Positions 23,156 to 34,546 of a stretch of 64,000 nucleotides of DNA are shown here, piece by piece (within the stretch, counting starts at the first letter, position 1; each line of letters opens with the position of its first letter). The notes beneath the pieces were generated by a model. The model saw only the letters and a list, made by a program, of their open reading frames with translations, did not search any database and was not told the origin of the DNA. Source of the stretch: Aegilops tauschii subsp. strangulata (taxonomy: Eukaryota > Streptophyta > Magnoliopsida > Poales > Poaceae); assembly GCF_002575655.3 (NCBI RefSeq), contig NC_053040.3:358110267-358174266 (forward strand). Direction: 5' to 3'. Position numbers and translations under genes: made by a program.

Positions 23156-24049
23156 TGTCGGATGACGGGTTCCGGCAAAACCCTCAAGGTTCGAACTCTG
23201 GGGTGCGCATGAAGTTCTTCCCCCCTACCGATGCACGCCCTAGCTTGCTAAGATCTCGCGGACGAACTCGACTAACTCACAACACAAAAGAGACAAGATT
23301 TAAACTGGTTCGGGCCACCGTTGTGGTGTAATACCCTACTCCAGTGTGGTGGTGGTGGATTGCCTCTTGGGCTGATAATGAACAGTACAACGGGGAAGAA
23401 CAGCCTCCTGAGGTTGAGATGTTCTTGTGCTCGGTGAGCGGCTAAGGGTTGGTTCCAGATCAGATTAGATGCCCCCTACTGTGGTGGCTAGTCCTATTTA
23501 TATAGGCCCAGGTCCTCTTCCCAAATATTGAGCGGGAAGGGAGCCAACAACGGCCAATTTGAAAGGGGACAACTAGTACAGCTTATCCTGACAAAAGCGG
23601 TCTTCGCCTGCAAAAGGCTCTGGTGGTGACGCCGCCCTGGGCTCCATGGTGACCTCCGTATTGTTGTCCTGCTGGTCTTGGTCTCGTTGCACAGATATGG
23701 AAACCTTTGCTTGACGCCTCGGTACTCTGCGCCTGCGCTTGCTCCCTTAGCACCAAAGGGGAAACAAGTACACGGCGTGTGTTGGCGCCCGCCTGATCTT
23801 GATCGTCATGGCTCACGTCACGAGAACCTCGCGAGTTTTGCCCTGCCTTGATCTCTCCGCTCCTCGCGGGGCAACATGGTGAGGCTGCTCCTGAGGAGGT
23901 CTTGTGTCGTCCGCCTCGTGAGGCCTGGCCCCTCGCGAGGGTCTTGAATGCCTTGTTGATAAAGATGGGCCGTACAGGCCTGCTAGCACAGCCACGCCAT
24001 GGGCCGCAGCCAGGCAAGTCTGGGGACCCCCATTCCCAGAACACCGACA
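23156..24049 (-). repeat. Gypsy B1 5' LTR
   Basis: About 894 bp, TGTCGG...CCGACA, pairing with 14724-15616. Confidence 0.9.
23494..23505 (-). promoter_or_regulatory. TATA box in the B1 5' LTR
   Basis: Minus strand CTATATAAATAG. The 3' LTR has a mutated copy (ACATAAATAG). Confidence 0.6.
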
Positions 24050-24054
24050 TTCTA
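24050..24054. repeat. Right target-site duplication of gypsy B1 (TTCTA)
   Basis: TTCTA directly after the CCGACA end, matching 14719-14723. Confidence 0.9.
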
Positions 24055-25569
24055 CTTGAGTGGTAACCATACAAGCATGTTTACTAATGAGTTTAAGTTC
24101 ACCTTTAACTCTAGAGATATAATCACTCAACTGCTCAATCATATAAGCATTGCATTTCAGTTGTCTACCAAAATAAGCATTAAAATCTTCTTGCTTAACC
24201 ATAAAATTATCAAACTCATCGAAGCATTGGCTAGCAAACTTAGTAGGAGGGATTTCAGCTTTATCATATCTATAGAGAGAATTTACCTTTACTACCTGTG
24301 TTGGGTTATCAACACCATGTATTTCGTCAACAGGCGGTAAATTAAGACCATGTATTTCTTCAACAGAAGGTAAATTCTTAACATCTTCAGCTTTTATACC
24401 TTTTTCTTTCATAGATTTCCTTGCCTCTTGCATATCTTCAGGACTAAGAAATAGAATACCCCGTTTCTTCGGAGTTGGCTTAGGAGTTGGTTCAGGGAGT
24501 GTCCAATTATTTTCATTAGTCAACATATTATTCAATAGCAATTCAGCCTGATCGACAGTTCTTTCCCTGAAAACACAACCAGCACAACTATCCAGCTGGT
24601 CTCTGGAAGCATCGGTTAGTCCATTATAAAAGATATCAAGTATTTCATTTTTCTTAAGAGGATGATCAGGCAAAGCATTAAGTAATTGGAGAAGCCTCCC
24701 CCAAGCTTGTGGGAGACTCTCTTCTTCAATTTGCACAAAATTATATATTTCCCTTAAAGCAGCTTGTTCTTATGAGCAGGGAAATATTTAGCAGAGAAGT
24801 AATAAATCATATCCTGGGGACTACGCACACAACCAGGATCAAGAGAAATAAACTATGTCTTAGCATCACCCTTTAATGAGAACGGAAATAATTTAAGGAT
24901 ATAGTAGTAACAAGTTTTCTCATCATTAGTGAATAGAGTGGCTATATCATTTAATTTAGTAAGATGTGCCAGAACAGTTTCAGATTCATTGCAATAGAAA
25001 GGATCAAATTCAACCAAAGTAATTATCTCAGGATCAACAGAGAAATCATAATCCTTATCAGTAACAAAGATAGGTGAAGTAGCATAAGTAGGATCATATT
25101 TCATTCTAGCATTCAAAGATTTTTCTTCCAGCTTAGCTAATAATTAATTAAGATCATTCCTATCATTGCAAGCAAGAAAGTCTCTAGCAGTTTCTTCATC
25201 GATAACATAACCCTCAGGCACAACAGGCAATTCATATCTAGGGGGATAATCTTCATCATCACTTTCATCAATATTACCAGTTTCAATAATTTCATTCTCT
25301 CTAGCCCTAGCAAGTTGTTCATCAAGAAATTAACCTAGTGGCACAGTATTATCAAGCATAGAAGTAGTTTCATCATAAGTATCATGCATAGCAGAAGTGG
25401 TATCATCAATAACATGCGACATATCAGAATTAATAGCAGAAGCAGGTTTAGGTGTCACAAGTTTACTCAAAACGGAAGGAGAATCAAGTGCAGAGCTAGA
25501 TGGCAGTTCCTTACCTCCCCTCGTAGTTGAGGGATAGATCTTGGTTTTATCATATTTCAAGTTCCTCAT
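24055..25569 (-). pseudogene. Gypsy A gag, N-terminal and central part
   Basis: Minus-strand pieces run from MRNLKYDKTKIYPSTTRG at 25569, through VDPEIITLVEFDPFYCNESE, a capsid segment AWGRLLQLLNALPDHPLKKN and LDIFYNGLTDASRDQLDSCA, to YMIEQLSDYISRVKGELKL before the B1 insertion. Stops or shifts occur near 25330, 25137, 24853 and 24760. The domain is of the Retrotrans_gag type found in Athila-like elements. Confidence 0.8.
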
Positions 25570-25620
25570 AGTGACCAGCAGATATAAATCCCAAGTGACT
25601 CAAAGAATAGAGCTATGCTC

Positions 25621-25637
25621 CCCGGCAACGGCGCCAG
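25621..25637 (-). other. Primer binding site of gypsy A
   Basis: Minus strand TGGCGCCGTTGCCGGGG, eleven bases inside the 5' LTR. This is the tRNA-Asp-like site typical of Athila/Fatima-type elements. Confidence 0.85.
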
Positions 25638-25648
25638 AAAATAGTCTT

Positions 25649-26967
25649 GATAACCCACAAGTATAGGGGATCGCAACAGTTATTGAGGGTAGAGTATTCA
25701 ACCCAAATTTATTGATTCGACACAAGGGGAGCCAAAGAATATTCTCAACTACTAGCAGTTGAGTTGTCAATTCAACCACACCTGGATAACTTAATATCTG
25801 CAGCAAAGTATTTAGTACCAAGTAGTATGATAGTAGCGGTAACGGTGGCAAAAGTAACAGTGATAGTTTTGTAGTGATTGTAACACTGGCAACGGAAAAG
25901 TAAATAAGCGAGAACAATATGTGAAAAGCTCGTAGGCATTGGATCGGTGATGGAGAATTATGCCGGATGCGATTATTCATGCAACAATTATAACATAGTG
26001 GTGACGCAGAACTAGCTCCAATTCATCAATGTAATGTAGGCATGTATTCGGAATATAGTCATACATGCTTATAGGAAAGAACTTGCATGACATCTTTTGT
26101 CCTACCCTCCCGTGGCAGTGGGGTCCTACTGGAAACTAAGGGATATTAAGGCCTCCTTTTAATAGAGTACCGGACCAAAGCTTTAACACATAGTGAATAC
26201 ATGAACTCCTCAAACTATGGTCATCACCGGGAGTGGTCCCGATTATTGTGACTTCGGGGTTGCCGGATCATAACACATGGTAGGTGACTATTGACTTGCA
26301 AGATAGGATCAAGAACTCACATATATTCATGAAAACATAATAGGTTCAGATCTGGAATCATGGCACTCGGGCCCTAGTGACAAGCATTAAGCATAGCAAA
26401 GTCATAGCAACATCAATCTCAGAACATAGTGGATACTAGGGATCAAACCCTAACAAAACTAACTTGATTACATAATAAATCTCATCCAACCCATCACCGT
26501 CCAGCAAGTCTACGATGGGATTACTCACGCACGGCGTTGAGCATCATGAAATTGGTGATGGAGGATGGTTGATGATGACAATGGCGGCGGATTCCCCTCT
26601 TCGGAGCCCCGAACGGACTCCAGATCAGCCCTCCCGAGGGCTTGGTGGTGGCTCCGTATCATAAAACATGATGAATCCTTCTCTCTGATTTTTTTCTCCT
26701 CAAACGTGAATATATAGAGTTGGAGTTGAGGTCGGTGGAGCACCACGGGGCCCACGAGGCAGGGGGCGCGCCCAGGGGGGTAGGCGCGCCCCCACCCTCT
26801 GAAGTTTCAGGTCATTCCGAGAACTTTTATTTCTGCACAAAAATAACACCATGGCAATTCTGCTGAAAACTGCGTCAGTCCGGGTTAGTTCCATTCAAAT
26901 CATGCAAGTTAGAGTCCAAAACAAGGGCAAAAGTATTTGGAAAAGTAGATACGACGGAGAGGTATCA
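25649..26967 (-). repeat. Gypsy A 5' LTR
   Basis: On the minus strand it starts TGATACCTCTCCGTCGTATC at 26967 and ends GTGGGTTATCA at 25649, about 1.3 kb. The partner LTR is outside the window. A GGGCGCGCC palindrome pair lies at 26765-26790. Confidence 0.85.
26708..26717 (-). promoter_or_regulatory. TATA box in the gypsy A LTR
   Basis: Minus strand CTATATATTC, downstream of the GC-rich palindrome in transcription order. Confidence 0.5.
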
Positions 26968-27044
26968 CTGGTAAGCAGTATGACTATTATCGCCCACAAC
27001 TCTTTGTGTTCTACTCGTGCATATAACATCTACGCATAGACCTG

Positions 27045-27057
27045 GCTAGGATACCAC
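27045..27057 (-). other. Primer binding site of copia C, altered
   Basis: Minus strand GTGGTATCCTAGC next to the LTR end. The usual initiator-Met site reads TGGTATCAGAGC, so two bases differ. Confidence 0.7.
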
Positions 27058-28671
27058 TATTGGGGAACGCAGTAATTTCAAAAAAATTCCTATGATCACG
27101 TAAGATCTATCTAGGTGATGCATAGAAACGAGAGGGGAGAGTACTGTCTACGTACCCTCATAGACCGAAAGCGGAAGCGTTATGACAATGCGGTTGATGT
27201 AGTTGTACGTCTTCACGATCCGACCGATCCGAGCACCGAAGGTACGGCACCTGCGCGATCTGCACACGTTCAGCTCGGTGACTTCCCACGAACTCTAGAA
27301 CCAGCTGAGGTCGAGGGAGAGTTTTGTCAGCATGACAGCGTGGTGACGCTGATGATGAAGTTACCGGCGCAGGGCTTCGCCTAAGCACTGCAACGATATG
27401 ACCAAGGTGGAAATCTGTGGACGGGGCACCGCACTCGGCTGAACAATCAACTTTTGTGTCCTAGGGTGCCCCCTGCCCTCGTATATAAAGTAGCAAGCGG
27501 GAGGCCGGCCGGCCCCTAGGGCGCGCCCCAAGAGGGGAATCCTACTAGGACTCCAAGTCCTAGTAGGAATCCACCAAGAGGGAGAGAGGGGGAAGGGAAG
27601 GAAAGGGGGGCACCGCCCCCAACCCATAGTCCAATTCAGACCCAAGGGGGAGGGCGCGCGGCCTGCCCCTCCTGGCCCTTCCCCTCTTCCCACTAAGGCC
27701 CATAGAGGCCCATTAGATCCCCCGGGGGGTTCCGGAAACACTCCGGCACTCCGGTTTTATCCGAAACTTTTCCGGAACACTTCCGGTGTCCGAACATATC
27801 CGTCCATTATATCAATCTTTATGTCTTGACCATTTCGAGACTCCTCGTCATGTCCGCGATCACATCTGGGACTCCAAACTACCTTCGGTACATCAAAACA
27901 CATAAACTCATAATACCGATCGTCATCGAACATTAAGCGTGCGGACCCTACGAGTTCGAGAACTATGTAGACATGACCGAGACTCATCTACGGTCAATAA
28001 CCAATAGCGGAACCTGGATGCTCCTATTGGTTCCTACATATTCTACGAAGATCTTTGTCGGTCAAACCGCATAAGAACATACGTTGTTCCCTTTGTCATC
28101 GGTATGTTACTTGCCCGAGATTCGATCGTCGGTATCTCAATACCTAGTTCAATCTCGTCACCGGCAAGTCTCTTTACCGGCAAGTCTCTTTACTCGTTCT
28201 GTAATGCATCATCCCGCAACTAACTCATTAGTCACATTGCTTGCAAGACTTATAGTGATGTACATTACCGACAGGGCCCAGAGATACCTCTCCGACAATC
28301 GAAGTGACAAATCCTACTCTCGATCTATGCCAACTCAACAAAAACCATCGGAGACACTTGTAGAGCATCTTTATAATCACCCAGTTACATTGTGACGTTT
28401 GATAGAACACTAAATATTCCTCCGGTATTCGGGAGTTGCATAATCTCATAGTCATTGGAACATGTATAAGTCATGAAGAAAGCAATAGCAACAAACTAAA
28501 CGATCATCATGCTAAGCTAATGGATGGGTCAAGTCAATCACATCATTCTCTAATGATGTGATCCCGTTAATCAAATGACAACTCATGTCTATGGCTAGGA
28601 AACTTAACCATCTTTGATTCAACGAGCTAGTCAAGTAGAGGCATAATAGTGACAGTCTGTTTGTCTATGTA

Positions 28672-28674
28672 TTC
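28672..28674. repeat. Left target-site duplication of CACTA-B (TTC)
   Basis: TTC before CACTAC at 28675, repeated at 42606-42608. Confidence 0.85.
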
Positions 28675-29000
28675 CACTACTAGGAAAAGGCTAATTAGTG
28701 GCGCACCTGTTTCGGGCATTAATTGCGCACTATAGGTGCGCCACTATCATCACACCACTAGTAACAAGTACTAATGGCGCACCCCTGGTGCGCCATTAGT
28801 ATACCAGACAATAGTGGCGCACCAGGCAGTGTGCCATTACTATGTCCCCTGGTGCACCATTACTATGCCTCCCAGGGGGCCATATTTACCTTGTGCTCTG
28901 GGTTACTAATGGCGCACTTCTAGATAATGCGCCACTAGTGTGTTTATTGCAGTGCGCAACTAAAGTGCGGTATGGTGCGCCACTAGTATGAATATTAGGA
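28675..29000. repeat. 3' subterminal array of CACTA-B
   Basis: Repeated GGCGCACC and GGTGCGCCA cores in both orientations after the CACTAC terminus. Confidence 0.8.
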
Positions 29001-29226
29001 ATTATTTTTTCTTTTCTGATATTTCCACAGGTTACAAAATATCTTACTGCACAGAATATAGACAACACAACATATAAACAACAGATTTATCGAATACAAT
29101 AGAAGATTAGTCTCCGAATACTATTCATCATATTAGTCTCTGAATTCAAAATACCGAATAAAGTTAGAACATTACAAGTCTCGAGACCGCGAGTAGAGAG
29201 TTTGTCTTCCCATTACAAGTCGATAT

Positions 29227-29478
29227 CTAAACTACCATCACATAGAAGAGAGCTGCGGTCATGATGAGCATCATCGCGATGAAACTGGTCTTCATCCGGT
29301 TCCTCCTCCGTTCCCTCCTCTCTCCCACTAGATAGCGCGCGTCTCTAGCTTCCGCCTCCGCCCTAGTGGTGTACCCTTTGTAACTGTTACCGCTGAAACG
29401 GTGAACCTGTCTCCGACACTCCTCCCAGTCGTCGTAGACTCCGGGAACCTTACCCTTGTACACGACATATGACGGCAT
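29227..29478 (-). CDS. Small protein: RNase H1 hybrid-binding (Cauli_VI-like) domain plus hydrophobic tail
   Basis: An 83-residue minus-strand ORF. Residues 4-46 match the N-terminal hybrid-binding domain of RNase H1, also called Cauli_VI: YVVYKG, GVYDDWEECRRQV, SYKGYTTRAEAEAR. This fold binds RNA/DNA hybrids or double-stranded RNA; no RNase H catalytic domain follows. Residues 50-63 are strongly basic (RRERRRNRMK), and residues 64-83 are a hydrophobic stretch ending at the stop, like a tail anchor. The ATG at 29478 sits directly before the domain. It lies inside CACTA-B, downstream of the accessory gene. It may be its own gene or a late exon. Domain recognition is by eye. Confidence 0.7.
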   Translation of the reverse strand: MPSYVVYKGKVPGVYDDWEECRRQVHRFSGNSYKGYTTRAEAEARDARYLVGERRERRRNRMKTSFIAMMLIMTAALFYVMVV

Positions 29479-29723
29479 CTCTATGCACTAGACAAACAAA
29501 ACGTTAGTAGCAATTCACAGACAATACATAAGCAATATATAAGTATGCAACAAAAGGATCGGAAGAGAAAAGCAACACATTAATAGCACGATTCATGGTC
29601 CTACTAATAAATAGCATCGATTACATATAAGTTGAACGACTGTCCAAACCAAAGAGACATACAAGTTCGTTAAAGTTTAATTACAACATGAGCTAATCGA
29701 TATTTCAGAACTACATAGCATCA

Positions 29724-32700
29724 CTACTTTCGACTCGACTCAGGGACCGGAGCGTGGATGAAGCCGCCGTCTTTCGTGATGGTCATGAATGTGCGGTCGT
29801 TGTCAGCCTGCATTTGTAGCGTTGTTTCTATTTCACTGTTGGACGGTTGATATTTGAGGTAGAACTGCCCCGAGGTACGAAGGACATCTTGATGGATGAT
29901 TTCCGCAAACTCCGACTGGATGCGAAAGAATTCTTGATTGAGGTCCGCGTCCTGGATTGCCGACAAGCGTGCGGCCCAATCTTTGAGACTATTTGGTAGC
30001 AGAAGGTGATTATGGTCCCGTACGATCGCCCGCATGTGATGGAGAGCGTAGTAGGCATCCTTCTGACCGCCAGGCGGCTGGTTGACGCAGGGGAACGTCG
30101 TTACGTGGGTGAACACGTGCTTGCCGTACCTAAAAATTGGCCTCCTGAAGGTGCCCCCAGATTTGGCGTAGCCGGGGAGAACATCATCAAGAACTTTCTT
30201 GATATTTGTGTAGTCTTTCTTCGACTGACGGTCCGAGTCGAAATACGTGGCCATGGAATAGTTCGGGCTTAAGAGGATGAGTGTGCAATGTGTGTCATTG
30301 CACAAAACACGGAATGTTAGAAAAAAAGAACAATCGAAATCTAAGAAATCATATGTTACGGGGCGGTGAGGGGATGACTTACTCGGGAAAGTAAGGCACG
30401 AGGAAGTTATCCTTATCTGGGTTCGCCCGAATGACGCCTTCGAGGTATGAACTCGCGACCTGCCGGTGCCCATCGCTACCAAAGATCTTGGCACGCATGT
30501 AGAAGGGGTCGACTATCACGATGTCCGGGGTCTTGTCTCTAATGATCCGCATCTCCATATTCAGTGAAAATAGCCGAACAAAGGTGTAGTGCAGCGGATG
30601 AAAGTTAAGCATACCGAAGATGTCATCAAACCGCAGGACAATCATACCCCCGATGGCGCTATCCACAAAGCCCTTGCCCTCCGGCACCTTGGCCACGAAA
30701 ACCGGGTATGCCACATCATTCTCGGAGAGACGCCACTTCTCCAAAGAAACAACACTGTCATGCAAACTCCGCATAGCACCGGTTGCAGCATTGAGCAGAT
30801 TAGTCGGTAGCATCGGCCTACCCGCCACATGCACCCTCCTCGAGATATCCTTAGGTGAAGGTGGCCCGTCCTGAGCACGGATCGTACTCGGTGCTGGCTG
30901 GCTCGCACCCTTGTTATTCTTTCTTTTCCGTTGCTTCTTCTTCTGCTATAATGGGATCGAGTTCTGCTCAGAGACCGCCTTCTTGAGTGTGTTGGGGCTG
31001 ATAATATTTCGCATCTCAGCTATCTGAGGCTCGGTGAAGGCGGCAGCTGGAGGCATCTCCTGAGAACTGAACGCCAGACGACGCCTGTTGCAATTGGGTT
31101 TCTCCGCGGTACCAGCTAGATCGCGATCGTCTTTTGCAGGGTTGGGTTCTTGAGAAGGAGGCCCCAAGAATTTGTCACCGTACCAATGTTCGTTGAAGTA
31201 TTTATCGACGTTGGTAAATGTACCATCGTCATCGTCGTCGTCCGGATCCTGCGCCATATGCATGTCCGGATCCTGTGCCATATGCATGTCCGGCATGTCC
31301 GGTAGCGTTGCGGCGGTCTTGCCATGGCTTGGCGCCGGCACGACTGGCGGTGTTGTCTGTGGGGTGGTGTCCCCCGCCCCCAAACGAATCTGGCTCTTCG
31401 GCCAAAGCAGGGGCTAGCTTAAGCAGGCGCTGAGGGTCATCACATCATCTTCGTCGGCCCCAGGGGGTCGAAACGGAGGTGACAAGTCGTCGCAGCCCGG
31501 CAGCACCCGAACCAGAACCCTATACACGATGGGTGGCATCGGATTACCGTGGAACACGGGGTTGCCCGGTTTAACGATTCTGGCCTTGGCGACATCGATC
31601 AACTCGCCGCGCATGAAGTGCAGGAGAGTGCATGGAACGTCGGCGGCGCCCTGCGAAAACATGTAGGGCGTTAGGGCTGCCCAGTCAAAGGCAAGGAGAT
31701 GAAGTCATCGGCCGAGAGGCTTAGTTACCGTGATGGCATCGATCTCGGCTAATATCGAGGCACCGCCAACGGCGGGCGTGCAAGTGACAGAGGGGCCGCT
31801 TGCTGCCGAGGTGTCGGCCAGCGTATTCTTCCCACACCCGGGTGCATTAAGCTCCAATGCCCGCGCCGGCGCCGGAGACACCAATACCGCCTCCGCCGGA
31901 GACACCAATGGCGCCGCCGGCGCGTTGTGCGAGTTGCTGCCCATGAAGCTGGGAATCGGGGGCGGCCCCTGTTGGCCGCCCGCAATCCACGCATGTAGCC
32001 CCTCAATCAAGGTAGGCACAATAGCGGTGATCGTCGCTCCCAGTTGGTCTCGCACTTGCTCATCAACTATCTCCGGAATCCGCACCACTTTTGCCTTGAG
32101 TTCTTGAACCTCGCGCTCCCAGCTTTCCGAGCTGGTCTTTCTCTCCTTTCGCCCAGCGGTATAGTATTCCGACCATTTCGTGGACAAGCCTTTGCCGGCC
32201 ACACAACCAGCTGACGACGGCTTACTGAGCTTATCCTTGTTTTTCATTATGTTCAACGCCCTATTTAAAGTGGTGTCCCAAGGGGAGCTCTTAGACGACC
32301 CCGCGCTACTGCTTTCAGTGTCCTGCGGAAGGAACGTGAACCATTTAGAAATTTGGCTTCATTAATTAGAATGCAACCATATGGAGCTAATTACGCGGGG
32401 GTGTATTCCTTACCAGAACAAGCTCAAGCGAATTGGTCTTCGGATCCGTGGTAAGCTCCTTTGTTACCGGGTCAATCTTGTACCGGGCCCTGACATAGTT
32501 CCTTGTCTGCTTGTCACGGTATTTATCGAAGAGGGGCGGTAGGCCTTGCTCGGCACGCTCCGCGTCCTCCTTGTCCCATATAGGTTCCGCCACTCTGTAA
32601 CCGCCGGGACCGAGTTTGTGGACCCCTAAGTTCAAGTCCCGCATATCTTTCCCCCACTGACTTGATTCCGCGGTTGCGTTGCTCTCGCACTTGATCTTGA

Positions 32701-33331
32701 ACTCCAGGTAGTCAGCTTCACTGATCGAAGGATTTGTCTCCTTGATCTTCTCATAACTATCACCTTTTTCAATCCTTCTCTTCACCGCGGCTCTCCAAGT
32801 AGCTAGGGCCATGCTCATCTTCGTGAGGGCGGCACTGTTCACTTTATTCCCTGAGAGGCGTGTGTTTGCGAAGTCATGGGGGAACTTGTATCATTCGTGC
32901 AGCTTCGTGAAGAGAAGGTTGCGCAAATTCCCTCGGTCACGATGCCTTAGGCTCTCGGTGTTGATCGAGACGGTGCTCCGGAGAATGCACCCGAGCTGTC
33001 CTGCGTACCCGTTGACTAATTCTTTGGGCGCCGTTGGATGCCCAACGGAGGACACTTCAGTAAATTCCTCCGTGACAGTGCCGAGCATGTTCGGGCGCCG
33101 GTCCTTCCGTTGCCTCTTCGGTTGGCTGCCATATGTGCGTGCGCTGCCATCATCAGTGGTGGCATCCTCGGCGGCACCATCAGTGGTGTCATCCCCAACG
33201 CCACTAGGGGTTGTGTAGTCGGGATCGCTGTCTTCCGCGGCGTCCTCATAGTGGTGAGGTTCTTCCTCCATCTCCTGGGACAGCTCCTAGAATGCCTTTC
33301 CCAAACCGCCGGCCTCATCGTTGTGGGCCAT
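29724..33331 (-). pseudogene. CACTA-B accessory gene with Ulp1-like C-terminus, several in-frame stops
   Basis: On the minus strand the frame starts MAHNDEAGG at 33331. Exons I can follow: 33331-32414, 32322-31729, then a frame through 31662-30379, then a last part ending at 29724. In-frame stops lie at 33287, 32891, 31414 and 30946. The early part is acidic, the middle Ala/Pro-rich with an Asp repeat near 31220. The end resembles the Ulp1 (C48) peptidase fold: HCTLILLSP near 30290 for the HW motif, then YFDSD. The QPPGGQKDAYY segment near 30080-30050 has Asp where Ulp1 enzymes have the catalytic Cys. The acceptor before that last part is unclear. Such proteins are CACTA accessory factors of uncertain role. 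Confidence 0.65.
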
Positions 33332-33351
33332 GTTTCGCTCTAAATAGGAAA

Positions 33352-33545
33352 AAAGTTTGGTCAAAAAGTTGGTTATTGTCAAGGAACAAGATCTCTAAGT
33401 TGACCAAATAAACTAATTCTCGAGGAATGTCGCCACAAAGTTGGTTATTGTCAAGGAACAATTGATAGATGTTTGTGGTATTGCCTAGGTGTTTTGGGAT
33501 GGAACCTGTTAGTGTGTTGTTGCTAAGGTCCAAGTCCCTTCCTAA
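33352..33545 (-). pseudogene. Captured fragment of a leucine-rich-repeat receptor gene
   Basis: The minus strand encodes about 2.5 LRR units: LDLSNNTLTGSIPKHLGN, then LFLDNNQLCGDIPREL, then LFLDNNQLFDQ. The repeat is 24 residues, and the 20-base word TTGGTTATTGTCAAGGAACA recurs 72 bases apart. The frame runs toward the accessory gene start at 33331 but in another frame. LRR kinases are plasma-membrane receptors in plants; only this scrap is present and no kinase is seen. Confidence 0.75.
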
Positions 33546-33726
33546 CCCCCTTCTTCTTTTCTCCTCTCACTATCTCTCTCACACACATGGAAAGCAAGGG
33601 TGTCTGAGTGTGTGAAAAAATGCTAAGCTAATCCAAGAGCTGAAAATTGATCATCTGTTTCAGATTGCAGTTTTCTTTCTTGGGGCTTCGGTGTGTGGTA
33701 CAAAACTGAATTTTGGAAATCTACAG

Positions 33727-33793
33727 AATGAACAAGCTAAGGGCTGCAAATGCCCGCAAGGCTTCAAGATTGACGACATACACGGTTGTGAAG
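33727..33793 (+). pseudogene. Captured exon resembling the EGF-like region of a vacuolar sorting receptor
   Basis: After an AG acceptor the plus strand reads NEQAKGCKCPQGFKIDDIHG and C-E, then a GT donor. Plant vacuolar sorting receptors have GCKCPDGFKGDGVHKCED here. Cys spacing and length fit one exon. The glycines that follow FK are changed to Ile-Asp. The ORF reads on into intron sequence. Recognition is from memory. Confidence 0.5.
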
Positions 33794-34451
33794 GTATCAC
33801 CATTAGGAACATTGTTCTGCAACCTATGGGCAGTATTGTTGCATGTTTTACTAGTACTGGCAAACCTAGAATAATGGCTCAAATGCTGAACTGTTTGAGC
33901 TTCTCAAGTAATTTCTTATACACAATATCTCTCTTGCTTGGCACTTGAGTTATTGGATGAGAACAGGGTAGTATCTACTAGAGTTATTACAAATCAGCAT
34001 GTTAGCACTGACTGTTTTTTTTTCTGCAACAGGTGAGTTAAGTAACCTTTCTGAAAATTCACAACAACAACAAAATCCTGTAGAAAGTAATTTCACTGCT
34101 ATTTCCTGTCATGTTATCATTAACCAAAAAAGAATTTACACTAATAGTACACACTCCATATAGGTATAGATTATACCATTAGTAATAACTATGAGTTGAT
34201 ATCACACTTCTATATGTATAACACAAGAGGCATTGTGTTGATTTGGAGTTTTATTTACTTCACTGTTCACGGTTTTATCCTATATTAGTAATCAACTCTC
34301 TGGTTTCAACTCCACCAAACTAAGTGCACTATTGCTCTTGCTGCAGGAAGAAAAAATAGTTTGCATTTCAACTTAAGGGAAAACTATAAAACCACTTAGA
34401 AATATTTGCTTTGTAGAAATAACATTGTCTATAAATGTTGATTAATTGTTG

Positions 34452-34546
34452 TTTCGGTTGAGAATCGGGCACCTTCTAGGTCAAGAAAATCGGGCATGAT
34501 CTTTGCTAATTTTCTTGACCTAGGAGTGCCCCATTCTCAACCGAAA
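34452..34546. repeat. 95-bp near-perfect hairpin
   Basis: Left arm 34452-34490 and right arm 34509-34546 are inverted copies with about three mismatches and one indel, around an 18-base loop. Arms start TTTCGGTTGAGAAT. It lies in the captured block, directly before the next exon-like ORF. Confidence 0.8.

Larger units (their letters stand above)
14724..24049 (-). mobile_element. Gypsy B1: complete but pol-deficient LTR retrotransposon, 9.3 kb
   Basis: LTRs of about 893 bp (14724-15616 and 23156-24049) begin TGTCGGAT and end CCGACA, with TTCTA duplications outside. The coding strand is minus: PBS next to the right LTR, gag, protease and a short RT remnant. A plus-strand antisense gene fills 15910-18554. 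By eye the LTRs differ at about 46 positions, roughly 5 percent. Under an assumed 1.3e-8 substitutions per site per year this suggests insertion about two million years ago. It is inserted in the gag of gypsy A. RNase H and integrase are absent. Confidence 0.92.
1..26967 (-). mobile_element. Gypsy A: LTR retrotransposon, interrupted twice, 3' end outside window
   Basis: Read on the minus strand the order is 5' LTR (25649-26967), primer binding site (25621-25637), gag (in two pieces), protease, a non-coding block, a second ORF (12726 down to 11652) and a long non-coding tail that continues past base 1. CACTA-A (595-10923) and gypsy B1 (14724-24049) are inserted in it; both are flanked by matching target duplications, so the outer pieces join cleanly. 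No reverse transcriptase, RNase H or integrase is found between protease and the second ORF, so the copy is non-autonomous. The LTR start, the PBS and the second ORF recall Fatima/Sabrina-type Triticeae gypsy elements. The name is from memory; the layout is read directly. Confidence 0.85.

Noticed and set aside
30589..33343. Plus-strand ORFs of 70-135 residues opposite the CACTA-B accessory gene
   Set aside because: They are shadows of the minus-strand exons and have no recognisable domains.
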